This document shows positions 34,357 to 43,587 of a stretch of 64,000 bases of DNA, piece by piece; the first letter of the stretch is position 1; each line of letters starts with the position of its first letter. This DNA comes from Alphaproteobacteria bacterium (GTDB taxonomy: Bacteria; Pseudomonadota; Alphaproteobacteria; Reyranellales; Reyranellaceae), in assembly GCA_947474005.1 (NCBI GenBank), contig CANJHI010000004.1, positions 1-64,000 on the forward strand, in the 5' to 3' direction. The notes below the pieces were generated by a model. It ran no database searches and was not told the origin of the DNA. It worked only from the letters and a program-made list of their open reading frames with translations. The position numbers were made by a program, and so were the translations under genes.

Positions 34357-35238
34357 ATGGAAAAGCGCGTCACCTTCCACGAACGTTGGCTGCCCTACCT
34401 TCTGGTAGCGCCGCAGATGATCATCACGCTGGTCTTTTTCTTCTGGCCATCCGGCCAGGCGATCTACCAGTCGGTGCTGATCGAGGATGCCTTCGGCGGC
34501 AATTCCAAGTTCGTCTTCCTCGACAATTTCATCCACCTGTTCAACGACGACAGCTACTTCGCCTCGGTGCGGCTGACCGTGGTGTTCAGCTTCCTCGTCG
34601 CCACCATCGGGCTCGCCGTCTCGCTGCTGCTGGCGGTGATGGCCGACCGCGTCATCCGCGGGGCCACCGCCTACAAGGCATTCCTCGTGTGGCCCTATGC
34701 CGTGGCGCCGGCCGTCGCCGGCGTTCTGTGGGGCTTCCTGTTCAATCCGTCGGTCGGCATCGTCGCCTGGATGCTCCAGGGCATCGGCATCGAATTCAAC
34801 TACGTGACCAACGGCAACCAGGCGCTGACTTTGGTGATCATTGCCGCGGTGTGGAACCAGATCAGCTACAACTTCCTGTTCTTCCTGGCCGGCCTGCAAT
34901 CGATCCCGAAATCGCTGATCGAGGCGGCGGCGATCGACGGCGCGGGCCCGGGCCGCCGCTTCTGGGACATCATCTTCCCGCTGCTTTCGCCCACCGGCTT
35001 CTTCCTGCTGGTGATCAACATCATCTACTCCTTCTTCGGCACCTTCGGCGTGGTCGATGCTCTGACCAAGGGCGGGCCAGGCCAGGCCACCAACATCCTG
35101 GTGTACAAGGTCTACAACGACGGCTTCCGCGGCCAGGACCTCGGCGGTTCCTCGGCCCAGTCGGTGATCCTGATGATCGTGGTCATCGCGCTCACCTTCG
35201 TGCAGTTCCGCTTCATCGAACGCCGGGTGCACTACTGA
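34357..35238 (+). CDS. ugpA: sn-glycerol-3-phosphate ABC transporter permease
   Basis: 293 residues, six membrane segments, MalF/UgpA type. The EAA loop that docks on the ATPase reads [24 protein letters not shown] at about residue 189. [25 protein letters not shown] at the N-terminus and [17 protein letters not shown] near the end are UgpA-like. The stop overlaps the ugpE start (TGATG). It pairs with UgpE in the inner membrane. Confidence 0.94.
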   Translation: MEKRVTFHERWLPYLLVAPQMIITLVFFFWPSGQAIYQSVLIEDAFGGNSKFVFLDNFIHLFNDDSYFASVRLTVVFSFLVATIGLAVSLLLAVMADRVIRGATAYKAFLVWPYAVAPAVAGVLWGFLFNPSVGIVAWMLQGIGIEFNYVTNGNQALTLVIIAAVWNQISYNFLFFLAGLQSIPKSLIEAAAIDGAGPGRRFWDIIFPLLSPTGFFLLVINIIYSFFGTFGVVDALTKGGPGQATNILVYKVYNDGFRGQDLGGSSAQSVILMIVVIALTFVQFRFIERRVHY

Positions 35239-36086
35239 TGGTCGAGAACCGGCCCTTCCTTACGGTGCTGAGCCACCTCGTCGTCCTGCTCGGCGTGGCC
35301 ATCATCGCCTTCCCGGTGTGGATGACGTTCGTCGCCTCCACGCACAGCCAGCAGACCATGCTGCAGTCGCCGATCCCGCTGCTGCCCGGCCCCTACCTGT
35401 TCGAGAATTACAAGCAGGTGCTGACCGAGGGTTATGGCCGTGTCGGCAGCACGGCGGTCACGATGACGCTCACCAACAGCCTGATCATGGCGCTGGGCGT
35501 GGCGCTGGGAAAAATCGCCATCTCGATCATCTCGGCCTTCGCCATCGTCTACTTCCGCTTCCCGGGCCGCATGTACATCTTCTGGGCGATCTTCGTCACC
35601 CTGATGCTGCCGGTCGAGGTCCGCATCGTGCCGACCTACGGCGTGGTCGCCAATCTCGGCATGCTCGACAGCTACGGTGGCCTGATCATCCCGCTGATCG
35701 CCTCGGCGACGGCGACCTTCCTGTTCCGACAGTTTTTCCTCAGTGTCCCCGACGAGCTCACCGAGGCCGCCCGCGTCGACGGTGCCTCGCCGATGCGCTT
35801 CTTCTGGGACATCCTGCTACCGATGAGCCGGACCTCGATCGCGGCGATGTTCGTGATCCAGTTCATCTACGGCTGGAACCAGTATCTGTGGCCGCTGCTC
35901 ATCACCACCAAGGAAAGCTATTACACCGTGGTCATGACCGTCTCGCGCCAGGCCAACGTGGTCGATTCGGTGCCGGCCTGGAATCTGCTGATGGCAATGG
36001 CGATGCTTGCCATGCTGCCGCCGGTGCTGGTCGTGGTCTTCATGCAGCGCCAGTTCGTGCGCGGCCTCGTTGAGACTGAAAAGTAG
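35238..36086 (+). CDS. ugpE: sn-glycerol-3-phosphate ABC transporter permease
   Basis: 282 residues, six membrane segments, MalG/UgpE type. The EAA loop is EAARVDGASPMRFFWDILLPMSR at about residue 175. MLPVEVRIVPTYGVVANLGMLDSYGGLIIPL and YGWNQYLWPLLIT are family signatures. The ATG at 35238 overlaps the ugpA stop, so translation is coupled; the long upstream extension of this frame is out-of-frame ugpA sequence. ugpC follows after 20 bases. Confidence 0.94.
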   Translation: MVENRPFLTVLSHLVVLLGVAIIAFPVWMTFVASTHSQQTMLQSPIPLLPGPYLFENYKQVLTEGYGRVGSTAVTMTLTNSLIMALGVALGKIAISIISAFAIVYFRFPGRMYIFWAIFVTLMLPVEVRIVPTYGVVANLGMLDSYGGLIIPLIASATATFLFRQFFLSVPDELTEAARVDGASPMRFFWDILLPMSRTSIAAMFVIQFIYGWNQYLWPLLITTKESYYTVVMTVSRQANVVDSVPAWNLLMAMAMLAMLPPVLVVVFMQRQFVRGLVETEK

Positions 36087-36106
36087 TAGGATTGGGGAAG
36101 TAGGCC

Positions 36107-37195
36107 ATGGCGCAAGTCCACCTGCGCGGCGTCAAGAAGAGCTATGACAAGCTCGAGGTCATCCACGGCGTCGACATCGACATCGCCGATGGCGAGTTCA
36201 TCGTCATCGTCGGGCCCTCGGGCTGCGGCAAGTCCACCCTGCTGCGCATGGTGGCGGGGCTGGAGCGGATCACCGGCGGTGAGGTGGCGATCGGCGATCG
36301 CGTGGTCAACGAGCTCGAGCCCAAGGACCGCGACATCGCCATGGTGTTCCAGAACTATGCGCTCTATCCGCATTTCAGCGTCTACGAGAACATGGCCTAT
36401 GGCCTGAAGATCCGCGGCATGTCGAAGGCCGATATCGACCGGCGCGTGCAGAAGGCGGCCAAGATCCTCGAGCTCGGCAGTTTCCTGCAGCGCCGGCCGC
36501 GCCAGCTCTCGGGCGGCCAGCGCCAGCGCGTTGCCATGGGCCGCGCCATCGTGCGCGAGCCCGCGGTGTTCCTGTTCGACGAGCCGCTTTCCAACCTCGA
36601 TGCCAAGCTGCGTGTGCAGATGCGGCTCGAGATCAAGCGCCTGCAGCGCGAACTCGCCGTCACCTCGATCTACGTCACCCACGACCAGGTCGAGGCGATG
36701 ACGCTGGCCGACCGGCTGATCGTCATGAACGCCGGCGTCGCCGACCAGATCGGCACGCCGATGGATGTCTACGACCGGCCGGCCTCGGTGTTCGTCGCGG
36801 GCTTCATCGGCTCGCCGTCGATGAATTTCCTCGCCGCCAAGGTGTCGGCCGGCGGCAAGGCAGTCGAAATCGCGGGCCTCGGCATCTCCGGCGTGGCGCT
36901 GCCGCTGGCGCGTCCGACCTCGGCGCCGGGCGGGGCGGCGGTGGCGCTCGGCATCCGGCCCGAGCACCTGCTTCCAACACCCGACGGCCCGCTGGAATTC
37001 ACCATCGAGCTGGCCGAGCCGCTGGGCGCCGACACGCTGCTGCACGGTCATTTCGGCGACGCGCGCGAGCTGGTGACGGTGCGCCAGGGCGGCCATGTGC
37101 TGGCCAAGCCCGGCGACAAGCGGCGCTTCGCCGCCGATCCCGGCAACCTCCATCTGTTCGATTCCCAGACCGGCAAGCGCATCGCCGACGCGTGA
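36107..37195 (+). CDS. ugpC: sn-glycerol-3-phosphate ABC transporter ATP-binding protein
   Basis: 362 residues. Walker [10 protein letters not shown] at residues 36-44, Q-loop [11 protein letters not shown], signature [15 protein letters not shown], Walker [16 protein letters not shown], and switch His in [12 protein letters not shown]-terminal TOBE/regulatory domain (about residues 240-362) with IRPEHL marks the MalK/UgpC group. It energises UgpA/UgpE. It is the last gene of the ugpBAEC operon. Confidence 0.95.
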   Translation: MAQVHLRGVKKSYDKLEVIHGVDIDIADGEFIVIVGPSGCGKSTLLRMVAGLERITGGEVAIGDRVVNELEPKDRDIAMVFQNYALYPHFSVYENMAYGLKIRGMSKADIDRRVQKAAKILELGSFLQRRPRQLSGGQRQRVAMGRAIVREPAVFLFDEPLSNLDAKLRVQMRLEIKRLQRELAVTSIYVTHDQVEAMTLADRLIVMNAGVADQIGTPMDVYDRPASVFVAGFIGSPSMNFLAAKVSAGGKAVEIAGLGISGVALPLARPTSAPGGAAVALGIRPEHLLPTPDGPLEFTIELAEPLGADTLLHGHFGDARELVTVRQGGHVLAKPGDKRRFAADPGNLHLFDSQTGKRIADA

Positions 37196-37271
37196 GGCTC
37201 AGCGTCGTTGTGAGGTGAGCGCGCGGTCGAGGTGGGGGCCATACCCAGCGAGGGACGGTTTGGTCAATTCG

Positions 37272-38384
37272 ATGGTCTCTCGGCTCCTGCGGAGGACGCC
37301 CCCTTGGCTCAGGCAAGGCGCGCGTGCCCTGAAAGCGTATGGCCGATATTGCGGGCTGCGCCTGGCGAGCGTGATCCTGCGGCCGTTCCTCGGTGAGAGA
37401 GCGCCGCTCGTCGGCTATGAGGTCGATATCGCCGCCTACACCAGGCGGACGGGCGCGGCCTATATCCAAAGCTCTTCTGCCGGCCTCGGCGTCGCGGTCC
37501 TGCCGCGGGCGCGGGTCCTGTTCGACTACGGCGTCGTCGTGACGCCCCAACACACCCTTCTTGCGGACGTCTCGCCCCAGCTCGGCATGCCGCCCCACGC
37601 CCATGATGCACTTGCGGCGTGGCGGCTGCCGCCGATGACCCGCTTCCAGGGCCGCCTGGCCGTCCTGACGACAACGGCGCACCAGCGTTATTACCACTGG
37701 ATGTTCGACATCCTGCCGCGCCTCGGCCTGCTGCGGGAGACCGGCCTCGGCGTCGACGCCTATCTGATCAACACGGAGATCGGTTATCAGCGCCAATCCG
37801 TCGAGCACCTGTCGATGACGCCGGTCATTTCGCCGTCGATGCTGACCCACATCGAGGCCGATGAACTGATCGTGCCGACCTTCCCGGGCGCCAGCGGCTA
37901 CCCGACCTTGCGCACCTACGATTTCCTGCGAAAGAGTTTCCTGCCGTCGCCGCTGCCCGTGCTGCCGCGGCGCCGGCTCTATGTGACGCGGCGGGACGCC
38001 CTCACGCGTCGCGTTGTGAATGAAGACGACGTCGTCGCTGCATTGTCCCCGCTCGGGTTCGAGACGGTGGAACTCGAGGGCATGGCCGTGGTGGAACAGG
38101 CGCTGCTCTTCGCATCGGCCGAGTTGGTTGTTGGATCGCACGGCGCAGGGTTCAGCAATCTGGTGTTCAGCCCCACCGGAAGCGGCGTCCTCGAGTTCGA
38201 GGTCAAGGAGGACTTCAGCCCCTCCTACGAAATACTCGCCAACCATCGCGGCCTCCGCTATCGCCGCCTCAAATGCCGGTCGGTCGTGCCCGGGACCAAC
38301 GATCTCAGGGTCGAGGTGGCCGATATGATGGCGGCCATACGGTCCCTTCTGGCGCAGCAGGTCGGGCCCGGCCCCACCTGTTAG
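37272..38384 (+). CDS. glycosyltransferase family 61-like (DUF563) protein
   Basis: 370 residues from ATG 37272 (MVSRLLRR); a TTG at 37260 has better Shine-Dalgarno spacing (GAGGG) and could be the true start. The C-terminal half carries the GT61/DUF563 pattern: RYYHWMFDILPRLGLL, RRRLYVTRRDALTRRVVNEDDVVAAL, VEQALLFASAELVVGSHGAGFSNLVFSPTGSGVLEF. Members transfer sugars (for example xylose) and in bacteria are often tied to surface polysaccharides. No signal peptide; the basic N-terminus may bind membranes. It is 76 bases after ugpC but not obviously part of that operon. Confidence 0.82.
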   Translation: MVSRLLRRTPPWLRQGARALKAYGRYCGLRLASVILRPFLGERAPLVGYEVDIAAYTRRTGAAYIQSSSAGLGVAVLPRARVLFDYGVVVTPQHTLLADVSPQLGMPPHAHDALAAWRLPPMTRFQGRLAVLTTTAHQRYYHWMFDILPRLGLLRETGLGVDAYLINTEIGYQRQSVEHLSMTPVISPSMLTHIEADELIVPTFPGASGYPTLRTYDFLRKSFLPSPLPVLPRRRLYVTRRDALTRRVVNEDDVVAALSPLGFETVELEGMAVVEQALLFASAELVVGSHGAGFSNLVFSPTGSGVLEFEVKEDFSPSYEILANHRGLRYRRLKCRSVVPGTNDLRVEVADMMAAIRSLLAQQVGPGPTC

Positions 38385-38466
38385 CAGCCGGCCTGCAAGG
38401 GGCGAGCGCCACAAACGACGTGCCGGCCTTGCCTTTGCGGCGATGCCTGCGTCAGACTGACGGCAG

Positions 38467-38952
38467 ATGGCCGCCCAAAAGCTCAACCTCCTGCATATTC
38501 TGCTCTTCTTGAGCGCCGCAGCCTGTTTTTACTTTGTCCTGTGGGAAAATCGGCAGCGGACGATCGCCTTCAGGAAGCACTTCCGGTCCTCCTGGTTCGC
38601 AATTGTGGCCGTGCTCCTGCTGGTTTTTTTTCGCATCGGGATGAAACAACCCGTCTGGCCGGTCGGGAGCGCTCTGGCGGTTGGCCTGGTCATCGGCGGA
38701 GCCTACGGCTCCAGCCTGAAGCTGAGGGTCGATCGATCCTGGTCGATTCCGCGGCCTCCCGGCGGTCGCTACGCGGCCTGGCTTGCAGGGCTGCTGCTGG
38801 TGGCCGTCGCCGTCGAAATCGCCGGCGCGGTGATCGGGCCGGAGGCGAGGATGTGGCGCTTCTATACGACCCTGGTTGGCCTGGGATGTGCGGGTGCGCT
38901 GGTCGGACGCTCAGTTGCCATAGCGGTGCGCGTCTGGCGCCTGATCGGATAG
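38467..38952 (+). CDS. hypothetical membrane protein
   Basis: 161 residues with four likely membrane segments (about residues 8-26, 43-58, 67-81 and 103-125) and a short hydrophobic tail. The N-terminal pair is joined by a basic loop (ENRQRTIAFRKHFR). I do not recognise the family. Upstream lies the glycosyltransferase gene (82-base gap); downstream is a non-coding stretch. Base composition looks like the neighbours. The start ATG 38467 has no strong ribosome binding site. Confidence 0.6.
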   Translation: MAAQKLNLLHILLFLSAAACFYFVLWENRQRTIAFRKHFRSSWFAIVAVLLLVFFRIGMKQPVWPVGSALAVGLVIGGAYGSSLKLRVDRSWSIPRPPGGRYAAWLAGLLLVAVAVEIAGAVIGPEARMWRFYTTLVGLGCAGALVGRSVAIAVRVWRLIG

Positions 38953-39241
38953 CCGCCTCCGCCGGGCATTCTCCCTTCGCCTTCAGCTCCCTGTCGATCG
39001 GTCGCCCTTCGTTTGTGGCGCTCGACTCGCCCACGTTTGCCCGGCATCTTCCGGGCAATTGCCCGCAGAGGCAATTGGGGAGGCTCGCGCGGCGACGATG
39101 GTCGATGGCGAGTCTAGCGTGGGCCCGGCTGCTCCTCGGGAGTGGCCGGGCTTCCATCGGTTTTGTCGGTTGGACGGGCGATTGTCTTGGTGCGCGTTTG
39201 GCGTAAATCGTCCTTCACCTCTTCAAGGTTGACTGGCCATC
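38953..39241. other. intergenic region with nested inverted repeats
   Basis: 289 bases with no supported gene. Two overlapping hairpins are visible: TTGCCCGG (39037-39044) with CCGGGCAA (39051-39058), and CAATTGCC (39056-39063) with GGCAATTG (39070-39077). They share bases, so only one can form at a time; GGGCAATTGCCC (39053-39064) is itself a palindrome. This may be an REP-like fragment or the terminator of the upstream gene. Confidence 0.5.
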
Positions 39242-39538
39242 ATGGTCCGTCTCGCTCGCGTCCTCGCAGTTGTCCTGCTGCTGACCGCGATGGTCGGCGC
39301 GACAGTCGTTTGGATCGGCATTCCCTATCTGGAGCGTCGGTGGGCCTTCTTTCCGGAGCTGTCTGCTTCCGCGGACCGCTGGCAAATGCCGGCCGATGCG
39401 ATGGAGGTCGCGTTTCCGACCTCGGATGGCGTCCGTCTCTCCGGTTGGTTCTTTGACAGCAAGGCGCCGCGCAACGGGATCACCGTGCTTCTGCTGCTCC
39501 TTCGGAGTCACCGATTTGCCGGGACTAAAGCGGGATGA
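39242..39538 (+). pseudogene. truncated alpha/beta hydrolase (N-terminal fragment)
   Basis: 98 codons. The start resembles membrane-anchored alpha/beta hydrolases of the Bem46/lysophospholipase type: a signal anchor (about residues 5-28), then FFPE, W-MPADAMEVAFPTSDGVRLSGWFFDSKAPRNGITVLLL. The expected next element, HGN or HGG of the oxyanion loop, is missing. The frame instead runs into LLRSHRFAGTKAG and stops. A palindromic repeat fragment (39550-39574) begins right after. No Ser/Asp/His triad follows. It looks like a gene cut by a deletion or repeat-associated event and is probably inactive. Confidence 0.65.
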
Positions 39539-39549
39539 CTTGAGATCTG

Positions 39550-39574
39550 GTCGTCGTTCCGACTCGCGCGGAGT
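39550..39574. repeat. fragment of the palindromic repeat seen at 11471-11613
   Basis: GTCGT followed by CCGACTCGCGCGGAGT (39559-39574) matches, in inverted orientation, 11592-11613. Only one arm is present here, and it directly follows the broken hydrolase fragment. Confidence 0.7.
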
Positions 39575-39739
39575 GAGCGCAGGAAGTTCATTCATTCATG
39601 GGGGCGTGCCACTCCAGTGGCGCGCTCCCCCGATCGACGCTCCCCGCCAAGTCGCTCTCGTATCATCACGCTCTAATACGGATGCGCGGCGGCCATTCCT
39701 TGTGGAATATGCAATGAAAGCAGTCATTAAGGACCGTTC

Positions 39740-40591
39740 ATGCTGTTCAGTACCTACAACATCCACTACGGCGTCGGCGCCGACGGCAAATACGACGTGG
39801 CGCGCATCGCCGACGCGGTGGCCGAGGCCGACATCGTCTGCCTGCAGGAGGTCGTCCGCGGTTGGCCGCAGAACTTCTATGCCGACCAGACGGCCGAGAT
39901 TGCTGCGCGGCTGAACCGCTATTTCCGTTTCCACGGCCCGATGGAGGCCGATGCCAGCACGGTCGATGCCGACGGCCTGATCACCAATCGCCGCCGCAGC
40001 TTCGGCAACGCCATCGTCTCGCGCTGGCCCATCCTGTGGTCGCGCGGCGTGATGCTGCCCAAGGTACGGCTGGCGAACACCTTCGACCTGCAGCGCGGCT
40101 ACATCGAGGCGGTGGTGGCGGCACCCTCGGGGCCGCTGCGCGTCTATTGCACCCATCTCAGCCACGTCGGTGCGCAGCAGCGCCTGCCGCAGGTGGCGGC
40201 GCTGATGGACGCGGTCAAACGCGCGCCCGTGACCGGCGGCACATGGGACGCGGCCGGGGGAGAGACCTTCATGTTCCAGGAGCCGGCGCCCGCGGTGCCG
40301 GCGTCGGCGATCGTGGCCGGCGACTTCAATTTCACGCCGGCGCATCTGGAATATCCGCTGGTCTGCGGCATGCCCGGTCCCCGTGGCCGGCTGGCGACGG
40401 CGGAACACCTGTCGGATGCCTGGACCGCCGCCGGCAACAGCGAGGAGGGGGTCGACAGCTTTCCGCGCGAGGGCCGCATCGATCATGTCTTCGTGACGCA
40501 CGATCTCGCGCCCCGGGTGAAGGCGGCGCGAATCGGCCACGGCATCGATGCGTCCGATCACTGGCCGGTGTTCGTCGAGTTCGATCTCTAG
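39740..40591 (+). CDS. endonuclease/exonuclease/phosphatase family protein
   Basis: 283 residues, EEP (DNase I-like) fold without a signal peptide. Motifs in order: STYNIHYG (Asn), CLQEVVRG (metal Glu), VYCTHLSHVG (His), AGDFNFTPAH (Asp/Asn), RIDHVFVTHD, and SDHWPVFVEF (C-terminal Asp-His). All catalytic positions are present. Substrates in this superfamily range from DNA to phospholipids and inositol phosphates, so the substrate is open. AAGGAC lies 6 bases before ATG 39740. It stands alone between a repeat and a binding-protein gene. Confidence 0.87.
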   Translation: MLFSTYNIHYGVGADGKYDVARIADAVAEADIVCLQEVVRGWPQNFYADQTAEIAARLNRYFRFHGPMEADASTVDADGLITNRRRSFGNAIVSRWPILWSRGVMLPKVRLANTFDLQRGYIEAVVAAPSGPLRVYCTHLSHVGAQQRLPQVAALMDAVKRAPVTGGTWDAAGGETFMFQEPAPAVPASAIVAGDFNFTPAHLEYPLVCGMPGPRGRLATAEHLSDAWTAAGNSEEGVDSFPREGRIDHVFVTHDLAPRVKAARIGHGIDASDHWPVFVEFDL

Positions 40592-40785
40592 AACGCGGCG
40601 ATCGGAATCAGGGCGACCGCTTTGGCGATGATCCCCGCCGGAAAGCAGATCATGGCGCGGGCCGTCTTTTTGCAGTCCTCTCCCGTCCTGCCGTGAGTTC
40701 CGCGGGTGTCCCTTGCCATCGGTTCCGGCGGCGCGGATGATCGACCATCCACGCATCCAAACGACGTGGCACGGGGAGAGTGAGC

Positions 40786-41805
40786 ATGCGCAGTACAATT
40801 TGTGCGGGTGTCATCGTGCTTCTCACTGCGGTCGTGGGCTTTCCGGCAGCGGCCGGGACGATCCTGGATGCCGTGAAGGCGCGCGGCCAGTTGATCTGCG
40901 GCGTGCCCGGCCCGACGGTCGGCTTCGCCAGCGAGGTCAACGGCAAGTATGCCGGCCTGGATGTCGATGTCTGCCGGGCCGCCGCGGTCGCGCTCCTGGG
41001 CGACGCCGCCAAGGTCAAGTTCGTGCCGCTCCCGGCCGACAAGCGTTTTCCCGCACTCAAGGCCGGCGAGGTCGATCTGCTGGTCTCGAACTCGACCCTT
41101 ACCCTCACGCGCGCCGCTGAAGCGGGCTTCGAGTTCCTCGCCGTCTATTTCTATGACGGCCAGGGCATGTTGGTGCCGCGCAAGTCCAACAAGCGCACCG
41201 CTGAGGACCTGAATGGCGCATCGGTCTGTGTTGCCGGCGGCACCACAAGCGAACGAAATCTCGCCAATTACTTTCGGGTGAACAAGCTCACCTACAAGCC
41301 GGTCGTGTTGCAGAAGGTCGAGGATGTCCGCGCCACCTTCTTTGCCGGCAAATGCGATGCCTACACGGCTGACGCTGCCCTGCTCTATGCCGCGCGGACG
41401 GCCTACGCACCGAACCCGGTGGACTACATGGTCCAGCCGAAACTGATCTCGAAGGAACCGCTGGTGCAGATCGTGCGCGAGGGCGATGCCGCCTTTGCCC
41501 GCATCGTCCGCTGGTCCTTCTTGGCCATGGTCGAGGCGGAGGAGAAGCGCGTCAGCTCGAAGAACGTCGACGCCATGCTGAAGAGTGAGGACGAGAACAT
41601 CAAGCGCCTGCTCGGCGTGACACCGGGCCTTGGCAAGGCGCTCGGCGTCGACGACAAGTGGGTCTACAACATCGTGAAGCAGGTCGGTAACTATGGCGAG
41701 GTCTTCGATCGCAACCTGGGCGCCGCATCGGACTTAAAAGTGTCGCGCGGCCTGAATGCTCTGTGGACCGACGGCGGCATGCAGTATGCGCCGCCCTTCC
41801 AGTGA
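40786..41805 (+). CDS. amino-acid ABC transporter substrate-binding protein (AapJ-like)
   Basis: 339 residues. Signal peptide of about 23 residues (ICAGVIVLLTAVVGFPAAA). It continues with GTILDAVKARGQLICGVPGPTVGFA, YAGLDVDVCRAAAVALLGDAAKVKFVPL, VDLLVSNSTLTLTRAAE and CVAGGTTSERNLANYF, matching the general L-amino-acid binding proteins AapJ/BztA. The permease and ATPase partners are not adjacent, so it is an orphan here. ATG 40786 is 7 bases after GGGGAG; a GTG two codons upstream sits too close to it. The remnant of a DUF1254 gene follows at once. Confidence 0.88.
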   Translation: MRSTICAGVIVLLTAVVGFPAAAGTILDAVKARGQLICGVPGPTVGFASEVNGKYAGLDVDVCRAAAVALLGDAAKVKFVPLPADKRFPALKAGEVDLLVSNSTLTLTRAAEAGFEFLAVYFYDGQGMLVPRKSNKRTAEDLNGASVCVAGGTTSERNLANYFRVNKLTYKPVVLQKVEDVRATFFAGKCDAYTADAALLYAARTAYAPNPVDYMVQPKLISKEPLVQIVREGDAAFARIVRWSFLAMVEAEEKRVSSKNVDAMLKSEDENIKRLLGVTPGLGKALGVDDKWVYNIVKQVGNYGEVFDRNLGAASDLKVSRGLNALWTDGGMQYAPPFQ

Positions 41806-41809
41806 GTGG

Positions 41810-42073
41810 AGCTCGCCTATAATTGGCTGGCGCGCGAACGCTACGTGATCGACGCGCCGATGCTGCCCGACCTCAAGCGCGACCCCGATGGTGGGCTCGC
41901 GCCACATATCCAGAGCGAATCGCCCGCTAGGGACAATAAGTAAGCTGGCTGCCGGTTGCCAAGAAACCTTTCAGGCTGGCCATGCGTTACGATCTGCCGA
42001 GGCGCGAGCTGCCGGACGGCACTTGTGGGTGGACGGCAATTGGATGTCGCCGACCGTCCAGAAGGTCGACTGA
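41810..42073 (+). pseudogene. decayed C-terminal fragment of a DUF1254/DUF1214 family gene
   Basis: Translating from 41810 gives RYVIDAPMLPDLKRDPDGGLAPHIQSESP, which aligns with RYLVNSPLLPQLKTGPDGGLTLYVQKDSP of the intact gene just downstream. Frameshifts near 41940 and 42023 are needed to continue through SWLPVAKKPFRLAMRYDLP-RRELPDGT and WVDGNWMSPTVQKVD to the TGA at 42071-42073. The N-terminal three quarters are absent. It is the relic of a tandem paralogue, whose tail is a different subtype from the intact copy. Confidence 0.75.
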
Positions 42074-42089
42074 TAAAAGTGAGGACACC

Positions 42090-43511
42090 ATGTTGCGAGC
42101 GGTGATGCTGGCCGTACTGGCAACGATCCTGTCGGCCGGCATGCGCCTGCCGGCGGAGGCGCAGATCGTGGGTGTTCCCATGGAAGAGGCGCGCGCGATC
42201 GCCAAGCGAGCCTACCTCTACGGCTTCCCGATGGTCGAGGCCTACAAGACGCTCTACGCCCAGGCCGTCGAGCAGGGCGGGCCAAACTACAAGGCGCCGT
42301 TCAACACCATCGGCAGCAGCGCCCAGGTCTTCACGCCCAAGGACTCGGTGATCGTCACGCCGAATTCCGACACGCCCTATTCGATGATGTGGATGGACCT
42401 GCGCGGCGAGCCACTGGTGCTGACGCTTCCCGACGTCGATCCCAAGCGCTTCTTCCACGTCCAGCTGATCGATCTCTACACCCAGAATTTCGCCTACTTC
42501 GGCAAGCGCGCGACCGGCAGCAAGGGCGGCAACTTCCTGGTCGCCGGGCCCAACTGGAAGGGCGACACACCTCCCGGAATCGAGAAGGTGGCGCGGAGTG
42601 AGACCGAGATCGCCTATGCGCTCTACCGTACCCAGCTCTTCGGTCCGGCCGACATCGACAACGTCCGCAAGATCCAGGCGCAGTACAAGGTGCAGCCGCT
42701 CAGTGCCTTCCTTCGCCAGGTGCCGCCTCCGGCGGCGCCTGCGATCGATTGGCCGAAGCCCGAGCCGCGCAACATGACGATGGCGATGACGACGACCCCG
42801 GAGCTCTTCAGCTACCTCAATTTCCTGCTGACCTATTGCCCGACCGAGCCCAGCGAGAAGGACCTGATGCGCGACTTCGCCAAGATCGGCATCGGTCCCG
42901 GCAAGCTGTTCAACGTGAAGACGCTGGCGCCCGACATGCTGAAGGTGCTGCAGGACGGCATCGACGACGGGGTGAAGGAATTCGAATTCTTCAAGCGCAC
43001 TGAACTCGACACCCGCAAGGTGGGGACGCCGGCGCTGTTCGGCACGCGCGAGCACCTCAAGAACAACTATCTCTATCGCTATGCCGCGGCCAGGCTCGGC
43101 ATCTTCGGCAACTCGGCCGAGGAGGCGATCTATCACGGCTATTTCCTCGATGGCTCCGGCGCGCCGCTCGATGCCGCGACAAAGCGCTACGCGGTCACTT
43201 TCGCCAAGGGCGCGTTGCCGCCGGCCAACGCCTTCTGGTCGGTCACGATGTACGACGGCAAGACTCAGCTGCTGGTCGACAATCCCTTGAACCGCTACCT
43301 GGTCAATTCACCGCTGCTGCCGCAGCTCAAGACCGGGCCCGACGGCGGCCTCACGCTCTACGTCCAGAAGGACTCGCCCGGCAAGGACAAGGAAGCCAAC
43401 TGGCTGCCGGCGCCGGCCGGTCCGTTCTATCTCATCCTCAGGCTGTACGAGCCGAGGGCAGATGCGCTCGACGGCACATGGCAGGTGCCGCCGTTGAGGG
43501 TGGTGGAGTAG
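42090..43511 (+). CDS. secreted DUF1254 domain-containing protein
   Basis: 473 residues with a signal peptide (about 24 residues, MLRAVMLAVLATILSAGMRLPAEA). The N-terminal DUF1254 half has AKRAYLYGFPMVEAYKTLYAQAV, VTPNSDTPYSMMWMDLRGEPLVLTLPD and FFHVQLIDLYTQNFAYFGKRATG. The C-terminal DUF1214 half has FAKGALPPANAFWSVTMYDGKTQLLVDNPLNRY and GPDGGLTLYVQKDSP. Family function is unknown; it is a widespread exported protein. GAGGA precedes ATG 42090. It lies directly after the remnant of a paralogue, so the pair arose by duplication. Confidence 0.87.
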   Translation: MLRAVMLAVLATILSAGMRLPAEAQIVGVPMEEARAIAKRAYLYGFPMVEAYKTLYAQAVEQGGPNYKAPFNTIGSSAQVFTPKDSVIVTPNSDTPYSMMWMDLRGEPLVLTLPDVDPKRFFHVQLIDLYTQNFAYFGKRATGSKGGNFLVAGPNWKGDTPPGIEKVARSETEIAYALYRTQLFGPADIDNVRKIQAQYKVQPLSAFLRQVPPPAAPAIDWPKPEPRNMTMAMTTTPELFSYLNFLLTYCPTEPSEKDLMRDFAKIGIGPGKLFNVKTLAPDMLKVLQDGIDDGVKEFEFFKRTELDTRKVGTPALFGTREHLKNNYLYRYAAARLGIFGNSAEEAIYHGYFLDGSGAPLDAATKRYAVTFAKGALPPANAFWSVTMYDGKTQLLVDNPLNRYLVNSPLLPQLKTGPDGGLTLYVQKDSPGKDKEANWLPAPAGPFYLILRLYEPRADALDGTWQVPPLRVVE

Positions 43512-43558
43512 CTCTAAGCGCTTGCGAGCGAGCGTTGTCCTCCCGAGCGCGGCATACG

Positions 43559-43587
43559 TGTCATCCCTCGCTACGCTTGGGGTGACA
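43559..43587. repeat. REP-like small palindrome
   Basis: TGTCATCCC (43559-43567) is inverted as GGGGTGACA (43579-43587) around TCGCTACGCTT. Such short palindromes with a CGCTACGCTT core are common intergenic repeats in alphaproteobacteria. It supplies the last codons and stop (CHPKRSEG) of the small ORF on the minus strand. Confidence 0.6.
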
